Source of the DNA: Streptomyces sp. V3I7
GTDB taxonomy: Bacteria > Actinomycetota > Actinomycetes > Streptomycetales > Streptomycetaceae
Direction: 5' to 3'
DNA: 64,000 nucleotides
Assembly (NCBI RefSeq): GCF_030817495.1
Contig: NZ_JAUSZK010000001.1
Coordinates: 5,683,001-5,747,000, forward strand
Shown here: in pieces, positions 47,119 to 57,395 of the stretch
Position numbering within the stretch: the first letter of the stretch is position 1
Layout of the letters: every line of letters begins with the position of its first letter
Made by a program: the position numbers and the translations under genes
Notes under the pieces: generated by a model
The model's input: the letters and a program-made list of their open reading frames with translations, nothing else
What the model was told of the DNA's origin: nothing
Database searches by the model: none

Positions 47119-47496
47119 GTGAGCAACTACGACCCGGGCCCCGGGTATCACGCATACGAACAGCCGGCGCCGCCACCCCCGCCCCCGCCGCCGGCCCCGG
47201 AGCGGCCCGTGCGCGACCCGCACACCGCACGGCGGATGGCCCTGGTGATCTCCACCATCGCCGACATCGCGGCGGGCTTCCTGGTCCTGTGGATCCTGCT
47301 CTTCCTGCTCGACGCGAACCAGGGGAATGTATTCGTCGGCTTCGTGCACGGTGCCGCGGACTGGCTGTCCGGGTGGGCTCAGGACATTTTCACGATGGAC
47401 ACAGAGGGCCTACGCGTCGTCCTCAATTGTGGCCTTCCGGCGGTCGTTTATCTGGCGGTCGGTCACGGCATCGCCGTTCGCCTGAACCGCGCCTGA
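47119..47496 (+). CDS. Small Streptomyces membrane protein with poly-Pro N terminus
   Basis: 125 residues, GTG 47119 behind GGAATTCCA. Residues 15-35 are mostly proline. A membrane segment lies at about 45-65 (IADIAAGFLVLWILLFLLDA), then a short loop (FVHGAADWLSGWAQDIF) and a second hydrophobic segment (VVLNCGLPAVVYLAVGHGI). Widely seen small protein class in Streptomyces with unknown role. Confidence 0.75.
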   Translation: MSNYDPGPGYHAYEQPAPPPPPPPPAPERPVRDPHTARRMALVISTIADIAAGFLVLWILLFLLDANQGNVFVGFVHGAADWLSGWAQDIFTMDTEGLRVVLNCGLPAVVYLAVGHGIAVRLNRA

Positions 47497-47624
47497 CGGA
47501 ATTACAGAAGCTCCCGGAATTCACGTGAGCCTCGCGTCCGGGGCAGGTGGAGACGGGTACGTCATCCGCCTGCCCTGCGAGCCGCGGCGCCTGGACCGCC
47601 GTCGCCTGCAAGCGGCGGCCCCCC

Positions 47625-48413
47625 CTACGCCCCCGTACTCACCGTCGGGCGCGAGGCGTGGGCGCGGTTCGTGGGGCTGGCTTCCGGGGCGGGGGCGTAG
47701 GAGGCGGACGTCCGCCACAACCACCCCACATCCCGCCCGAACGACCACACCAGCGACCCCAGTGCCACCAGCACCACCACCACGTTGGCCGTCTGCGGCA
47801 GCAGTTCCGCGCCGGACAGGAGGAGGGCGATGCCTTGGAGGGCGGCGACCGTCTTGCGGGCGAAGGACGGGGGGAGCGGGGCGTTGAGCCACGGGGCGAC
47901 GCGGGCCGCGGCGACGAACGCGTAGCGCATCGCGCCGATCAGCAGGACCCACGGGCCCTGCTGCATGGCGACGTACACGCTCAGCACCAGGATCAGGAAC
48001 GCGTCGACCTCCATGTCGAAGCGGGCGCCGAGCGCGGTCGAGGTGTTGGTGCGGCGGGCGACCTTGCCGTCGACGCCGTCGAGGATGAGGGCCACCGCCG
48101 TGAGCCCGACCAGCAGGGTGACCGGCGGTGAGCTCTCGAAGGAGTCGGCTACCAGGGCCGTCACGCCGCCGACCAGGGTGGCCCGGCCGAGGGTGACGCG
48201 GTTGGCGGGGCCGAAGGAGCGCAGTTCGGAGCGGTGCAGGGCGCGGGTGAGGACCGCCCAGGTGGCGAACGCGAAGGTGAGTCCGGTGAGCCAGCCCGCG
48301 GTGCCCATGCCGATCGCCGTGCCGAGCAGGGCCAGCAGCAGGATCTGCACGCCCGCTCCCACCGCAGGCTCCTGGAGGACCGGCCTCGTGTCGTAAGTGT
48401 TGTTCAGGGCCAC
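47625..48413 (-). CDS. CDP-alcohol phosphatidyltransferase family protein
   Basis: 262 residues, GTG 48413 with GGAGGG seven bases upstream. Signature DGVDGKVARR...GARFDMEVD fits D-x2-D-G-x2-A-R-x8-9-G-x3-D-x3-D. Several hydrophobic segments make it an integral membrane enzyme. It transfers a phospho-alcohol from a CDP-activated donor. It is divergent from the dehydrogenase at 48521 with a shared 107-bp promoter region and belongs to the following cluster by context. Confidence 0.88.
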   Translation of the reverse strand: MALNNTYDTRPVLQEPAVGAGVQILLLALLGTAIGMGTAGWLTGLTFAFATWAVLTRALHRSELRSFGPANRVTLGRATLVGGVTALVADSFESSPPVTLLVGLTAVALILDGVDGKVARRTNTSTALGARFDMEVDAFLILVLSVYVAMQQGPWVLLIGAMRYAFVAAARVAPWLNAPLPPSFARKTVAALQGIALLLSGAELLPQTANVVVVLVALGSLVWSFGRDVGWLWRTSASYAPAPEASPTNRAHASRPTVSTGA

Positions 48414-48520
48414 CGAACACCCTCCGGCCGAGTGACAGAGTCGATCAACGCCGCGTACTCTGCGCGGCCTGTGCACATCTCGGTACGTGACCAACTTCCC
48501 GATTGTTCAGGAGGATGTCG

Positions 48521-49495
48521 ATGAACCGCTCCGCACGGGCGTTCTGGCTCCGCTCCCCGGGCCACGGCGAGCTGCGTGACGTCACCGTTCCGGAACCCGG
48601 CGCGGACGAGGTGCTGGTGCGCGCGCTGTACTCCGGGGTGAGCCGGGGGACGGAGACGCTCGTCTTTCGCGGCGGCGTTCCAGAGAGTCAACAGGCCGTC
48701 ATGCGGGCGCCGTTCCAGGAGGGCGACTTCCCGGGGCCCGTGAAATACGGGTACCTCAGCGTAGGGATCGTCGAGCAAGGGCCCGAGGAGCTGGTCGGGC
48801 GGACGGTCTTCTGCCTGTATCCGCACCAGAGCCGTTACGCCGTACCGGTGAGCGCCGTGACCCCCGTGCCCGACCACGTCCCCGCCGAACGGGCCGTCCT
48901 CGCCGGGACCGTCGAGACCGCCGTGAACGCCCTGTGGGACGCGGCCCCCCTCGTCGGCGACCGCATCGCGGTGGTCGGCGGTGGCATGGTCGGCTGCTCG
49001 GTGGCCGCGCTGCTCGCCCGCTTCCCCGGCGTACGGCTCCAACTCGTGGATGCCGACCCGGAACGCGCCAAGACCGCCGAGGCGCTCGGCATCGACTTCG
49101 CTGCCCCCGAGGACGCCCTCGGCGACCGCGACCTGGTCGTCCACGCCAGCGCCACCGAACAGGGCCTCGCCCGCTCCCTCGAACTCCTCGCCCCCGAGGG
49201 CACCGTCCTCGAACTGAGCTGGTACGGCGACCGGCGCGTCAGCCTCCCGCTCGGCGAGGCCTTCCACTCCCGCCGCCTCACCGTCCGCAGCAGCCAGGTC
49301 GGCACCGTCTCCCCGGCCCGCCGCGCGAGCCGCGGTTACGCCGACCGGCTGGCCCTCGCCCTCGACCTGCTCGCCGACCCGGCGCTGGACGCGCTGATCA
49401 CGGGTGAGTGCGGCTTCGAGGAGCTCCCGGAGGTGATGCCCCGGCTCGCCTCGGGCGAGATCCCGGCCCTCTGCCACCGGGTCAAGTACGCCTGA
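48521..49495 (+). CDS. Zinc-type alcohol dehydrogenase-like oxidoreductase
   Basis: 324 residues, ATG 48521 with AGGAGG six bases upstream. MDR fold: GroES-like N terminus ([20 protein letters not shown]), then a Rossmann domain [20 protein letters not shown]. The nucleotide-binding [15 protein letters not shown] favours NAD(P). The catalytic zinc ligands normally found in this family are not obvious (GVSRGTE replaces GICGTD), so it may be a non-zinc reductase. First plus-strand gene of the metabolite cluster. Confidence 0.8.
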   Translation: MNRSARAFWLRSPGHGELRDVTVPEPGADEVLVRALYSGVSRGTETLVFRGGVPESQQAVMRAPFQEGDFPGPVKYGYLSVGIVEQGPEELVGRTVFCLYPHQSRYAVPVSAVTPVPDHVPAERAVLAGTVETAVNALWDAAPLVGDRIAVVGGGMVGCSVAALLARFPGVRLQLVDADPERAKTAEALGIDFAAPEDALGDRDLVVHASATEQGLARSLELLAPEGTVLELSWYGDRRVSLPLGEAFHSRRLTVRSSQVGTVSPARRASRGYADRLALALDLLADPALDALITGECGFEELPEVMPRLASGEIPALCHRVKYA

Positions 49496-49513
49496 CCTGA
49501 GAGAAAAGGGTGA

Positions 49514-51225
<1,712 letters not shown>

Positions 51226-51272
51226 ACGGCATGCGGGCGAGCGACCTCGGACCGAAGAAAGGGGGGCCGGAG

Positions 51273-52256
51273 ATGACGGACTCCGCGTCGAAGCACCCTT
51301 CGACTCCGGACCAGCCGACCGGCCTGCCCGGCGAGCAGGTGATCGACGGCGCCGGGCCCGTCACGCGCCCCGGCGAGCGGCCCGCCGTACGGCTGCGGGA
51401 GGGCGGCGAGGCCGACGAGACGCCCCGGTACGCGCCCGAATGGCTGGAGTTGCGGGAGACGGCCGACGCCGCCGCGCGCTCCACGGACCTGCTCACGCCG
51501 CTCCGCGCCCATCTCGCCGCACCGGACGCACCCCCGCGTCAAGGCGCCCTCGTCGTGCACGACCTGGGCTGCGGCACCGGCTCGATGGGCCGCTGGCTCG
51601 CCCCGCGGCTGGACGGCGCCCAGCACTGGGTCCTGCACGACCGCGACCCCTACCTCCTGCACTTCGCCGCCGTCGCCTCCCCGCGCACCGCCGCCGACGG
51701 CAGCCGGATCACGGTGGAGACGCGCCGCGGCGACGTGGCCCGGCTGACCCCGGACGCGCTGTCCGGCGCCTCCCTGGTGACCGCGTCCGCACTGCTCGAC
51801 GTCCTCACCCGCGAGGAGGTCGGGATACTCGCCGAGGCCTGCGTCGGGGCCGACTGCCCGGCGCTGCTCACCCTCTCCGTCGCCGGCCGCGTCGAGCTCA
51901 CCCCCGCCCACCCGCTGGACGCCGAGATCACCGAGGCGTTCAACGCCCACCAGCGACGGAGCGGCCTGCTCGGACCCGACGCGGTGACGGCGGCCCGCGA
52001 GGCCTTCGTCCTCCGCGGGGCGACGGTGGAACTCCGGCCCAGTGACTGGGAGTTGGGCCCTGGCAAGGCCGCGCTCACCCAGCAGTGGCTGCGCGGCTGG
52101 GTCGGCGCCGCCGTCGAACAGCGCCCCGAACTTCGCGAGGCCGCCGACCGCTACCTCCAGGAGCGCCTGGACGCCTGTGCGGCCGGGGAGTTGAGCGTCG
52201 TCGTCCATCACGTCGACCTGTTCGCGCTGGTCCGGCCGACGGACGGGGCGTCATGA
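51273..52256 (+). CDS. SAM-dependent methyltransferase
   Basis: 327 residues from ATG 51273 behind GGGGGG; GTG 51222 (overlapping the glycosyltransferase stop) and ATG 51231 are alternatives. Class I motif: VVHDLGCGTGSMGRWLA; acidic post-motif HDRDPYLLHF. The C-terminal half is helical. Acceptor unknown. Confidence 0.8.
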   Translation: MTDSASKHPSTPDQPTGLPGEQVIDGAGPVTRPGERPAVRLREGGEADETPRYAPEWLELRETADAAARSTDLLTPLRAHLAAPDAPPRQGALVVHDLGCGTGSMGRWLAPRLDGAQHWVLHDRDPYLLHFAAVASPRTAADGSRITVETRRGDVARLTPDALSGASLVTASALLDVLTREEVGILAEACVGADCPALLTLSVAGRVELTPAHPLDAEITEAFNAHQRRSGLLGPDAVTAAREAFVLRGATVELRPSDWELGPGKAALTQQWLRGWVGAAVEQRPELREAADRYLQERLDACAAGELSVVVHHVDLFALVRPTDGAS

Positions 52257-53527
52257 ACAGGCAGGCGGTGCGGACCCGGCCCGGTACGGCACGGCGGTGC
52301 GTCTGCGCGGCCTCCGTGCCGACCGCGCCGACCGCGGTGACGGAACCGGCGCCCGCGCCCGCGGCCGACAGTCGGCGGGGTCTCGGGCTGCGCGCCCTGC
52401 GCCGTCACTTCGGCACCGTCGCCGGGGTCGTCATCCTCGCCGTCCTGCTGTGGCGGCTGGGCACCGGCGTCTTCCTGGACGGCCTGCGGCGCATCGACGC
52501 GGTGTCGCTGCTGCTCGCCCTGGGGGTCGGTGTCGTCACCACCGTGTTCAGCGCGTGGCGCTGGCAGTTGGTCGCCCGCGGACTGCGCATCCGGCTGCCG
52601 CTCGGGCCCGCCGTGGCCGACTACTACCGGGCCCTGTTCCTGAACGCGGCGCTGCCCGGCGGAGTGGTCGGCGACGTGCACCGGGCCGTGCGGCACGGGC
52701 AGAGCGCCGGCGACATGGGCCGGGGCGTACGGACGGTCGTCCTGGAGCGGGTCGCGGGCCAGGCCGCGCTGGCCGTGGTGGGCGTGGGCGTGCTGCTGGG
52801 CCTGCCCTCCCCGGTGCGGCACGAGGCCCGCGCTGTCGCCCCACTGGGCGCCCTTGCCGCGCTCGGCGCGCTCGCCGTCGTCCTCGCCCTGCGGATGAAC
52901 CGCGCGCCCTCCCACCGCGGCGGCGCCATGGGGGTCCCCCCTGCTCGAGCGAAGTCGAGAGCTTGGGGGAGCCGGACCCTCGGCGAGGCCCGCCAGGGCC
53001 TGCTGTCCCGGGCCAACGCCCCCGGCGTCGCGCTGTCCTCGCTCGTCGTGCTGGCCGGGCACATCGCGATGTTCGTCCTGGCGGCGCGGGTCGCCGGGTC
53101 GGCGGCAGGCGTCGTGACGGTGCTTCCGATCGCGGTGCTCGCGCTCATCGCCATGGGCCTGCCGCTGAACATCGGCGGCTTCGGCCCCCGCGAGGGCGTC
53201 ACCGCCTGGGCGTTCGGCGCGGCCGGCCTCGGCGCGAGCAGCGGACTGGCCGTCGCCGTGGTCTACGGCGTCCTCAGCTTCGCGGCCGCGCTGCCCGGCG
53301 CGGCCGTGCTCGTCGCCCGCTGGTACGACGGACTGCGTACGGCCGCACCCCGCCCCGCCTACCTCACGCCGACGGACGATGCGTCGACGGATCCCCCGGC
53401 CGGATGCTCCGCGGACGCCAACAACGTGAAATACGCTGCGAAGGAATCGACCAGGCTCGCCAGCAGTTGTTCGCCCTTATCCGCGGAACCGAGGGAAGGA
53501 CGGCCGATGACTCCCGATGCGGTATAG
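52253..53527 (+). CDS. Lysylphosphatidylglycerol synthase-type transmembrane protein
   Basis: About 424 residues, ATG overlapping the previous stop. Six to eight hydrophobic segments (VAGVVILAVLLWRLGTGVF; LLLALGVGVVTTVFSAWRW; LPIAVLALIAMGLPLN). Motif YYRALFLNAALPGGVVGDV and GGFGPREGVTAWAFG match the UPF0104/LPG-synthase TM family, some of which are flippases or transporters. The Streptomyces repeat at 52928-52970 is read through in frame. The C-terminal 55 residues overlap the convergent creatininase gene. Confidence 0.85.
   Translation: MNRQAVRTRPGTARRCVCAASVPTAPTAVTEPAPAPAADSRRGLGLRALRRHFGTVAGVVILAVLLWRLGTGVFLDGLRRIDAVSLLLALGVGVVTTVFSAWRWQLVARGLRIRLPLGPAVADYYRALFLNAALPGGVVGDVHRAVRHGQSAGDMGRGVRTVVLERVAGQAALAVVGVGVLLGLPSPVRHEARAVAPLGALAALGALAVVLALRMNRAPSHRGGAMGVPPARAKSRAWGSRTLGEARQGLLSRANAPGVALSSLVVLAGHIAMFVLAARVAGSAAGVVTVLPIAVLALIAMGLPLNIGGFGPREGVTAWAFGAAGLGASSGLAVAVVYGVLSFAAALPGAAVLVARWYDGLRTAAPRPAYLTPTDDASTDPPAGCSADANNVKYAAKESTRLASSCSPLSAEPREGRPMTPDAV
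52928..52970. repeat. Streptomyces palindromic repeat inside a coding sequence
   Basis: The 43-bp element starts ATGGGGGTCCCCC and ends GGGGGA, with the inner pair CTCGA/TCGAG. This matches, from memory, a family of dispersed intergenic palindromes common in Streptomyces. Here it adds about 14 residues (GVPPARAKSRAWGS) to the membrane protein without breaking its frame. Confidence 0.75.
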
Positions 53528-54171
53528 GCGGACATTCCCGTGGAGAGCAGATGACGGCGGTCGTCCGCGGTGAAATCGGCGGACTCATAACCAGGGCGGA
53601 CCATTTCTGGATGCGTGTGCAGCAGAATGGAGGTCTCGATTTCCCCGGCGTGCATGTCGGTGAGGAGCGAGGTCGACACTCCCGCCCGCTCCCGCGCCGT
53701 CTCCCAGTCCTCCGGGGCCGGGAACAGCGCCATCCGCTCCCCGCGCGCGGACGCCTCCTGGACCACGTTGCCCAGGACGTAGTTGCCGCCGTGGCCGTTG
53801 ACCACCACCAGCGTCTCGACGCCGGACCGGCGCAGCGACGCCGCGATGTCCGCCACCACCGCGTGCAGGGTCACGGAGGAGATACTGACCGTTCCCGGCC
53901 AGGCCGCGTGCTCGTGCGAGCACGAGACGGTCACCGGAGGGAGGAGGTGCACGGGATACGCGGCCGCGATCTCGCGGGCGACGGCGCAGGCGACCAGGGT
54001 GTCGGTCGCCAGCGGAAGGAAGGGGCCGTGCTGTTCGAAGCTCCCGACGGGAAGAACGGCGACCTGCGCGGGCAGCTCCGCCCCGCGCGCCCTGACGTCC
54101 TCCGTGGTGTCCGTCGGCAACAGATGGCGTACCGGAACGTATTGAGGCTCACCCGCGTGCGAACCACTCAT
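53359..54171 (-). CDS. Creatininase-family hydrolase (candidate FAPy deformylase/ArfB-like)
   Basis: 270 residues, ATG 54171 (GTG 54180 possible). Metal ligand motifs of the family are visible: GSFEQHGPFLPLATD, SCSHEHAAWPGTVS, VVNGHGGN and DMHAGEIETS. Family members cleave C-N bonds of amides and formamides. One, ArfB, removes the formyl group from FAPy, the product of the archaeal and SCO6655-type cyclohydrolase encoded next door, divergent at 54211. The reaction is inferred from this neighbour. It overlaps the membrane-protein gene by 169 bp, convergently. Confidence 0.82.
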   Translation of the reverse strand: MSGSHAGEPQYVPVRHLLPTDTTEDVRARGAELPAQVAVLPVGSFEQHGPFLPLATDTLVACAVAREIAAAYPVHLLPPVTVSCSHEHAAWPGTVSISSVTLHAVVADIAASLRRSGVETLVVVNGHGGNYVLGNVVQEASARGERMALFPAPEDWETARERAGVSTSLLTDMHAGEIETSILLHTHPEMVRPGYESADFTADDRRHLLSTGMSAYTASGVIGRPSLGSADKGEQLLASLVDSFAAYFTLLASAEHPAGGSVDASSVGVR

Positions 54172-54210
54172 GTTATTCACGGCCTTTCGTCTCTGCTTAG
54201 GAACCAGATC

Positions 54211-54870
54211 ATGACAGAAAACCTTGGCGTAGTCGGCGAGCATTCCCCACGGCGGTCGGGCGTGGAACGCGTCGTGAATGCTCCGTTGCCCACCGTTCAC
54301 GGGAAGTTCCAGGCGATCGGCTTCATGGACCACGACCGGGGCGAGGAGCAAGTGGCCTTGGTCCACGGGGACATCGCCACCGACCGCGTACTCACCCGGC
54401 TGCACTCGGAATGCCTGACCGGAGACGCGTTCGGCTCGCGGCACTGCGAGTGCGGCGACCAGCTCGACGCGGCGCTGCGTTCGGTCGTCGCCGAAGGCAG
54501 CGGCGTCGTCCTGTACTTGAGAGGGCACGAGGGCCGCGGCATCGGGCTGCTGGCGAAGCTGCGCGCGATGGCTCTCCAGGCGGACGGGCTGGACACGGTG
54601 GAGGCGAACCTCGCCCTCGGTCTGCCGGTCGACGCCCGTGACTACGGCGTCGCCGCCGCGATGCTGCACGACCTCGGCGTCCGTTCCGTCCGGCTGATGT
54701 CCAACAACCCGCGCAAACGCGAGGCGTTGGTACGGCACGGCATCCAGGTCGCCGAGCAGGTCCCGCTGCTGATCGAGCCGTGCGAGAGCAACATCACCTA
54801 TCTGCGGACCAAGCGGGAGCGGCTCGACCACGACCTGCCCCATCTGGACGCGGTCGCGCACTTGTCCTGA
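54211..54870 (+). CDS. ribA: GTP cyclohydrolase II, FAPy-forming variant (Met120)
   Basis: 219 residues, ATG 54211 with AGGAA eight bases upstream. Zinc-ligand motif CLTGDAFGSRHCECGDQLD (68-86); GTP-binding RGHEGRGIGLLAKLRAM. In standard enzymes the residue after KLRA is Tyr (KLRAYELQ); here it is Met120 (KLRAMALQ). The same residue and number in the S. coelicolor paralogue SCO6655 makes the enzyme stop at the formylated pyrimidine FAPy rather than releasing formate. It starts 40 bp from the divergent creatininase gene. It is therefore likely a cluster-specific enzyme, not the riboflavin one. Confidence 0.9.
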   Translation: MTENLGVVGEHSPRRSGVERVVNAPLPTVHGKFQAIGFMDHDRGEEQVALVHGDIATDRVLTRLHSECLTGDAFGSRHCECGDQLDAALRSVVAEGSGVVLYLRGHEGRGIGLLAKLRAMALQADGLDTVEANLALGLPVDARDYGVAAAMLHDLGVRSVRLMSNNPRKREALVRHGIQVAEQVPLLIEPCESNITYLRTKRERLDHDLPHLDAVAHLS

Positions 54871-54911
54871 CGGCGGCCCGGAGCCCTGAGGGCCGTAGGG
54901 TCGGGGCCCGC

Positions 54912-56135
54912 TCAGTCCACCACCGCCTCGTGCACCAGCCGCTTCAGCTCCGGGAACACCTTCAGCCGCTTCGGCCGTACCTGGGTCATGAACTGGACGG
55001 TCAGATCGCGGCCCGGGTCGACCCAGAAGGTGGTGGTGGCGACGCCGCTCCAGCCATACGTGCCGGGTCCTGCCGGGGCCGGCGTGCGGCTCGGGTCGGT
55101 CACCACCGAGACGCCGAGGCCGAAGCCCAGGCCCTTCTTGGCGGGCTCGCGGTGGGCGGGGGCGCCGAAGGCGTGGATGTCGGCGCCGCCGGGCAGATGG
55201 TTGCGGGTCATCAGGGCGACCGTCTCCCGGCGGAGCAGCCGGACCCCGTCCAACTCGCCGCCCCGGCGCAGCATTTCCATGAAGCGGTGGTAGTCGTACG
55301 CCGACGCGACCATGCCGCCGCTGCCGGACAGGAAACGCGGGCGGCCGTGCAGCGGGAGACCGGCGATCGGCTCGATCCCGCCCTCGGCCGTCTCGCCGTA
55401 CAACTCGGAGAGGCGTTCCGCCTGTTCGGACACGATGTGCAGTCCGGCGTCCGGCATGCCCAGCGGGCGGAAGATGCGCTCGGCGAGGAACTCGTCCAGC
55501 GGCCGCCCCGAGACCACCTCGATGACCCGGCCCAGCACGTTGGAGGCGACGGAGTAGTTCCACTGCGTGCCGGGCTCGAACTGGAGCGGCAGGCTCGCGT
55601 ACACCTCGATCGCCTCGGCGAGGTCCGCGCCGGGCGGCACCGACGAGTGCAGCCGGGCGGCGCGGTAGAGGGCGTCGACGGGGTGGGCGTGGTAGAAGGC
55701 GAAGGTGAGTCCGGCGGTGTGGGTGAGCAGATGCCGGACGAGCATCGGCCGCTCGGCCGGGCGGGTCCGTACGTCCGCCCCGGAGCCGCTCTCGTAGACG
55801 CGGGGGTGCGCGAACGCCGGGAGGTGCCGGCCGACCGGGTCGTCCAGGGAGAGCCGGCCCTCCTCCACCAGGAGCAGCGCGGCGACGGCGGTGACCGGCT
55901 TGGTCATGGAGTAGATCCGCCACAGCGTGTCCGCCTCCACCGGCAGACCGGCCGCGACATCGCGGTGGCCGTACGTGGTGAGGTGGGCGACCCGTCCGCC
56001 GCGGGCCAGCGCCACCAGGAAGCCGGGCAGCCGCCCCTCGTCGACGTACCGGGCGAGGCCCTGGTCGAGGCGGTCCAGCGCCTTCGCGTCCAGCCCGGCC
56101 TCGGCCGGGTCGACGTCCTGCCGCAGCTGTGCCAT
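54912..56135 (-). CDS. Beta-lactamase-family serine hydrolase/esterase
   Basis: 407 residues, ATG 56135 behind GGAGGAGAG. The SxxK nucleophile is in RIYSMTKPVTAV and the Tyr motif in QWNYSVASNVLG; a third segment (GWSGVATTTFWVD) lies where KTG would be. No signal peptide. It resembles EstB-like esterases and D-aminopeptidases. Convergent with the cyclohydrolase. Confidence 0.88.
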   Translation of the reverse strand: MAQLRQDVDPAEAGLDAKALDRLDQGLARYVDEGRLPGFLVALARGGRVAHLTTYGHRDVAAGLPVEADTLWRIYSMTKPVTAVAALLLVEEGRLSLDDPVGRHLPAFAHPRVYESGSGADVRTRPAERPMLVRHLLTHTAGLTFAFYHAHPVDALYRAARLHSSVPPGADLAEAIEVYASLPLQFEPGTQWNYSVASNVLGRVIEVVSGRPLDEFLAERIFRPLGMPDAGLHIVSEQAERLSELYGETAEGGIEPIAGLPLHGRPRFLSGSGGMVASAYDYHRFMEMLRRGGELDGVRLLRRETVALMTRNHLPGGADIHAFGAPAHREPAKKGLGFGLGVSVVTDPSRTPAPAGPGTYGWSGVATTTFWVDPGRDLTVQFMTQVRPKRLKVFPELKRLVHEAVVD

Positions 56136-56289
56136 CGCTCTCCTCCGGTCGCGTCGTCCGCGGTGCGGTTCAGCCCCCGCCGATCTACCCACCCGGGCGG
56201 CTCCGCCATCCGCGTCGCGGCGAGGTGTGATCGACACGACCAGGGGCGGCACGGGAATGCATGGCCCGACCGGTCCCGTTGATCCCGGT

Positions 56290-56724
56290 ATGACTCAGGA
56301 CACACAGGACGCCCTGCTGAAGCTGCTCTCCGACGCCCGTGGCGGGGTGCTGGTCACCCTGAAGAGCGACGGCCGCCCCCAGTTGTCGAACGTCATCCAC
56401 GCCTACGACCCCGACGAGCGGGTCATCCGCGTCTCGATCACGGACGACCGCGCCAAGACCCGCAACCTGCGCCGCGACCCCCGCGCCTCGTACCACGTCA
56501 CCACCCCCGACCGCTGGGCCTACACGGTCGCCGAGGGCACCGCCGAGCTCACCCCCGTCGCCCGCGACCCGCACGACGAGACGGTCGAGGAACTCGTCCG
56601 CCTCTACCGCGACCTCCAGGGCGAACACCCCGACTGGGACGAGTACCGGGCCGCGATGGTCCGCGACGGACGCCTGATGCTGCGGCTGCCCGTGGACCGG
56701 GCGTACGGGATCCCGCAGGGGTAG
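56290..56724 (+). CDS. PPOX-class (F420-type) flavin oxidoreductase
   Basis: 144 residues. Split beta-barrel family: GGVLVTLKSDGRPQLSNVIH and VSITDDRAKTRNLRRDPRAS, the pattern of Streptomyces/mycobacterial FDOR-B proteins that bind F420 or FMN. LPVDRAYGIPQ closes it. Substrate unknown. Confidence 0.85.
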   Translation: MTQDTQDALLKLLSDARGGVLVTLKSDGRPQLSNVIHAYDPDERVIRVSITDDRAKTRNLRRDPRASYHVTTPDRWAYTVAEGTAELTPVARDPHDETVEELVRLYRDLQGEHPDWDEYRAAMVRDGRLMLRLPVDRAYGIPQG

Positions 56725-56750
56725 GACTCGGGCCGGGACGGACCAAAAGA

Positions 56751-56786
56751 ACGACCCTGCCGCCCCCGAGGGGGCAGCAGGGTCGT
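56751..56786. terminator. Bidirectional terminator
   Basis: ACGACCCTGC and GCAGGGTCGT pair around GCCCCCGAGGGGGC, a strong 15-bp interrupted stem between the converging PPOX and phosphatase genes. Confidence 0.85.
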
Positions 56787-56795
56787 TCGTGCCCT

Positions 56796-57389
56796 TCACG
56801 GCCGGGTGTTCCACTCCGCGACCACCGGGCGGCCGTGCTCCGTGGACAGGCGGCTGATCGTGCCCGTCTCCAGTCGGAAGAGGCGGCCGTCCGCCGGGGG
56901 CAGGCCCAGGCGGCGGGCCGCCACGACGCGCAGGAAGTGGCCGTGGGCGACCAGGAGTACATCGCCCGTGTCGTCCGCGAGGGCCGCGTCCACGAGGGAC
57001 AGCACGCGGTCGGCGCGGGCGCCCACCTCCGCCGGGGACTCGCCCGGGTGGGCGTCCGGGCCGGGCGGCACACCGTCCGTCCACAGGTACCAGTCGGGGC
57101 GGGTGCGGTGGATCTCACGGGTGGTGATGCCCTCGTAGGCGCCGTAGTCCCACTCGCGGAGGTCGGGCTCGGTCCGCGCCCCGGTCAGGCCCGCGAGTTC
57201 GGCCGTGCGGACGGCGCGGGACAGCGGGCTGGTGAGGACGCGGGCGAACGTGCGGCCGCTCAGGAGTGGAGCGAGGGACCTGGCCTGGTCCTCGCCGTCA
57301 GGGGTGAGGGGCAGGTCGGTCCAGCTGGTGTGCTGTCCCGACACGCTCCACTCCGTCGCACCGTGGCGGACCAGGATGAGGTCCCCCAC
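56796..57389 (-). CDS. Histidine phosphatase family protein
   Basis: 197 residues. Phospho-His motif LVRHGATEWS (6-15), second His in VAHGHFLRVV, Arg in SPLSRAVRTAEL and Glu in LREWDYGAYEG. Phosphoglycerate-mutase-like fold, acting on sugar phosphates or similar. It lies seven bases after the 6-phosphogluconate dehydrogenase gene on the same strand. Confidence 0.9.
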   Translation of the reverse strand: MGDLILVRHGATEWSVSGQHTSWTDLPLTPDGEDQARSLAPLLSGRTFARVLTSPLSRAVRTAELAGLTGARTEPDLREWDYGAYEGITTREIHRTRPDWYLWTDGVPPGPDAHPGESPAEVGARADRVLSLVDAALADDTGDVLLVAHGHFLRVVAARRLGLPPADGRLFRLETGTISRLSTEHGRPVVAEWNTRP

Positions 57390-57395
57390 GACCCT

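Noticed and set aside
52297..54210. Long plus-strand frame upstream of ribA
   Set aside because: Arg/Pro-rich translation typical of an off-frame; only the part from ATG 54211 matches GTP cyclohydrolase II.
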